Assembly (NCBI RefSeq): GCF_017876655.1
Contig: NZ_JAGIOK010000001.1
Coordinates: 2,356,001-2,420,000, forward strand
DNA length: 64,000 nucleotides
Direction of reading: 5' to 3'
From: Microbacterium imperiale
Lineage (GTDB): Bacteria; Actinomycetota; Actinomycetes; Actinomycetales; Microbacteriaceae
Positions 62,044 through 64,000 of the stretch are shown piece after piece (the stretch's first letter is position 1; each line of letters begins with the position of its first letter). Under the pieces are notes generated by a model. That model did not search any database. It saw only the letters and a program-made list of their open reading frames with translations, and was not told the DNA's origin. A program made the translations under genes and the position numbers.

Positions 62044-64000
62044 GTGGCATCCGAGCACCCGCACCCGTCCGCGGACGGCGCGATCCGCGACGCATGGATC
62101 GCCCGGGCCGACGTCCTGCTCACGGCCGCCCGCCGCTACGCGACGCCGGGCGCCGGCCGCATCCACTTTCCCGGTGAGGAAGGCGGCTACGGCCACGCCG
62201 TGGATGGGCTCGAGGGCTTCGCTCGCACGTTCCTGCTCGCCGGGTTCCGCATCGCGGGGGCCCGCGGCGAGGGCGTCGACGACCTCATCGCGCACTACCG
62301 CCGCGGCGTCGTCTCGGGCGTCGATCCCGACGCGCCCGACCGCTGGGTGCGCATGGACGAGCACGCGCAGGCCAAGGTCGAGGCCGCCTCGATCGCGCTC
62401 GTGCTCGACCTCACACGCCCCTGGATCTGGGATCACCTCGACGAGACGACCCGCGGCCGCGTCATCGACTACCTTGCTCCCGTCGTCGGCGACGACACGT
62501 ACCCGCAGACGAACTGGGTCTGGTTCCGCCTCGTCGTGCAGACCTTCCTCCGCTCGGTCGGCGGCCCGTGGTCGGCCGACGACATCGCCGCCGACCTCGC
62601 CCGTCACGACTCGTTCGTGCGCGAGGGCGGCTGGCTCTCCGACGGCGATGAGCGCTCGTACGACCACTACGTCGGATGGGCGCTGCACGTCTACCCGATC
62701 CTGTGGGCGCGCATGGCCGGCGCCGCCGACCTCGCGGGCGACCGGACGCCCGTCGACGTCGCACGGCTCGACGCCTTCCTCTTCGACGCCTTCGCCCTCG
62801 TGGGCGGTGACGGGTCGCCGCTCATCCAGGGGCGCAGTCTCATCTACCGCTTCGCGGCTGCCGCGCCGTTCTGGGCCGGCGTCATCGCCGAGGTGCCGTC
62901 CCACAGCCCCGGGCGCCTGCGCCACGCGGCCGAGCGCATCGTCGACCACTTCGCCGAGCGCGGAGCGCCCGACGCCGACGGCATCCTGACGATGGGCTGG
63001 CACGGGCCGTGGCGCGCTCTGGCGCAGTCTTACTCCGGACCGGGGTCGCCGTACTGGGCCGTCAAGGGTTTCCTCGGCCTGCTGCTGCCGGCCGACCACC
63101 CCGTGTGGGCGGCTCCCGCCGAACCGCTGCCTGTCGAGGACGGCGACGCCGTGCGGGCGATCGCCGCGCCCGGGTGGATCGTCTCGGCGACGGCGACCGA
63201 CGGCATCGTGCGCGTCGTCAACCACGGCACCGACCACGCCTTCCCCGACGCCCGCGTCGCCGATTCACCGCTCTACGCCCGCATCGGGTACTCCACCGCG
63301 ACCGCGCCCTTCGTCGATGAGCGCGGCTGGCTCGAGCCGCTCGAGCAGTCCGTCGCCCTCGTCGACGCCGACGGCCGGGCGACCCACCGCACCGCGATGA
63401 CGCTGCTGACCGCGCGCGTGCAGGACGACGCCGACGGACGCGTGGGCGTCGCCGCCTCGACCTGGGACGCCCACGTCGTCGAACCGGCGCCCATGACGCA
63501 CCGGCACGGCTCCGGTCTCGCGGGGATCGTCACCCGCGTCGGCCGGCTCACCGTTCACTCGCTCGTGCGCGGGTCCGCCGAGGTGCGCATCGCCGTCGTC
63601 GACGAGCTCGAGCCGGAACAGGATGCCGCAGCGCTGCGCCTGCGCGTCGGCGGCTGGCCGCTGTCGGGCGACGAGCTGATCGGCGGCACCGACGACACCG
63701 GCGCCTGGGTCTTCGCGCGCGGCCGCAGCAGCGGCATCCGCGCCCTCGACGCCACCGCGGCTCCCGTGCTCGTCTCGCGCGCCGACGCCGACCCGTTGGG
63801 CGTGCGCGCGCTGGTTCCCACCGTCGAGCACGCCGTGGTCCCGGGCATGCCGGTCGTGACCCTCATCGACCTGGCCGGGGGCGAGCGCATCGCCCCGACC
63901 GTCGACGTCTCGCTCGACGACGCCACGGCGACCGTGGTGTGGCCCGACGGCATCCGCACGGTGAGCCGTCTCACGAACTCCGAATCGCCCGCCCCGGCGG
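62044..64000 (+). CDS. DUF2264 family protein (3' end beyond window)
   Basis: The visible 652 residues match DUF2264: a helical toroid of about 390 residues with YGHAVDGLEGFARTFLLAGFR near the start, QTNWVWFRLVVQTFLRSVGG and DGDERSYDHYVGWALH in the middle, then a beta-rich C-terminal part. The family is found in pectin and rhamnogalacturonan loci; it is thought to act on oligosaccharides, but the reaction is not established. AAAGGAG precedes the GTG at 62044. The frame is open to the window end. Confidence 0.87.
   Translation, partial: MASEHPHPSADGAIRDAWIARADVLLTAARRYATPGAGRIHFPGEEGGYGHAVDGLEGFARTFLLAGFRIAGARGEGVDDLIAHYRRGVVSGVDPDAPDRWVRMDEHAQAKVEAASIALVLDLTRPWIWDHLDETTRGRVIDYLAPVVGDDTYPQTNWVWFRLVVQTFLRSVGGPWSADDIAADLARHDSFVREGGWLSDGDERSYDHYVGWALHVYPILWARMAGAADLAGDRTPVDVARLDAFLFDAFALVGGDGSPLIQGRSLIYRFAAAAPFWAGVIAEVPSHSPGRLRHAAERIVDHFAERGAPDADGILTMGWHGPWRALAQSYSGPGSPYWAVKGFLGLLLPADHPVWAAPAEPLPVEDGDAVRAIAAPGWIVSATATDGIVRVVNHGTDHAFPDARVADSPLYARIGYSTATAPFVDERGWLEPLEQSVALVDADGRATHRTAMTLLTARVQDDADGRVGVAASTWDAHVVEPAPMTHRHGSGLAGIVTRVGRLTVHSLVRGSAEVRIAVVDELEPEQDAAALRLRVGGWPLSGDELIGGTDDTGAWVFARGRSSGIRALDATAAPVLVSRADADPLGVRALVPTVEHAVVPGMPVVTLIDLAGGERIAPTVDVSLDDATATVVWPDGIRTVSRLTNSESPAPA

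Overview
This is a high-GC actinobacterial chromosome segment. The strong third-position G/C bias, frequent GTG starts, ATGA/GTGA stop-start overlaps, TANNNT -10 boxes and gene content (Asp23/AmaP stress operon, CsbD, many LacI regulators, sugar ABC importers without their own ATPase) point to Microbacteriaceae, most likely Microbacterium. No rRNA, tRNA, CRISPR array, transposase or integrase is visible. No stretch longer than 300 bases lacks a gene or gene remnant.

Layout. (1) 1-5730: a membrane protein (cut by the window edge) and an alpha/beta hydrolase; then two divergent Asp23/Gls24 envelope-stress units, one with a sigma factor and an Asp23 protein carrying a zinc-finger-like N-terminus, the other with Asp23, DUF2273, DUF6286, AmaP and CsbD and a strong terminator. 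(2) 5750-19492: galactose and galactan use: galT-galK with a LacI regulator, an ABC importer operon (two permeases, binding protein, GH51, GH35, galE) with a second LacI regulator, an AEC transporter and a CGNR regulator. (3) 19614-23495: a 1293-residue secreted, wall-anchored GH30 enzyme under the same operator as the importer operon. (4) 23559-57214: a large regulon for oligosaccharides, sugar acids and related compounds: a hexuronate-type oxidative operon, five Gfo/Idh/MocA oxidoreductases, an ABC exporter, a second importer operon with two binding proteins and a second GH51, and an operon with DUF993, a TIM-barrel isomerase, a LacI regulator and a glycerate kinase. Six near-identical 14-bp palindromes (consensus GGAAAGCGCTTTCC) sit at the promoters of its transcription units. 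(5) 57237-64000: an acetyltransferase/toroid fusion, a DeoR-LacI hybrid regulator, a heparinase II/III protein, and a divergent DUF2264 protein cut by the window edge.

The most unusual feature lies inside region 4. A 3.1-kb segment of visibly lower GC (35227-38341) carries a single 989-residue NACHT NTPase, related to bacterial NLR-like antiphage proteins. It is flanked by a 426-bp direct repeat of the 3' end of a cupin gene. The upstream copy completes the cupin gene; the downstream copy is a headless remnant that keeps the presumed original 3' flank. The copies differ at three positions, all silent. This looks like a defence gene that entered with its own copy of the host gene end and so left the cupin gene intact.

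Together the genes describe a plant-polysaccharide specialist. A wall-anchored beta-galactanase cuts arabinogalactan or pectic side chains outside the cell, importers bring in oligosaccharides, intracellular GH35 and GH51 enzymes release galactose and arabinose, GalT/K/E handle galactose, and the remaining operons probably deal with uronic acids and unusual glycosides.
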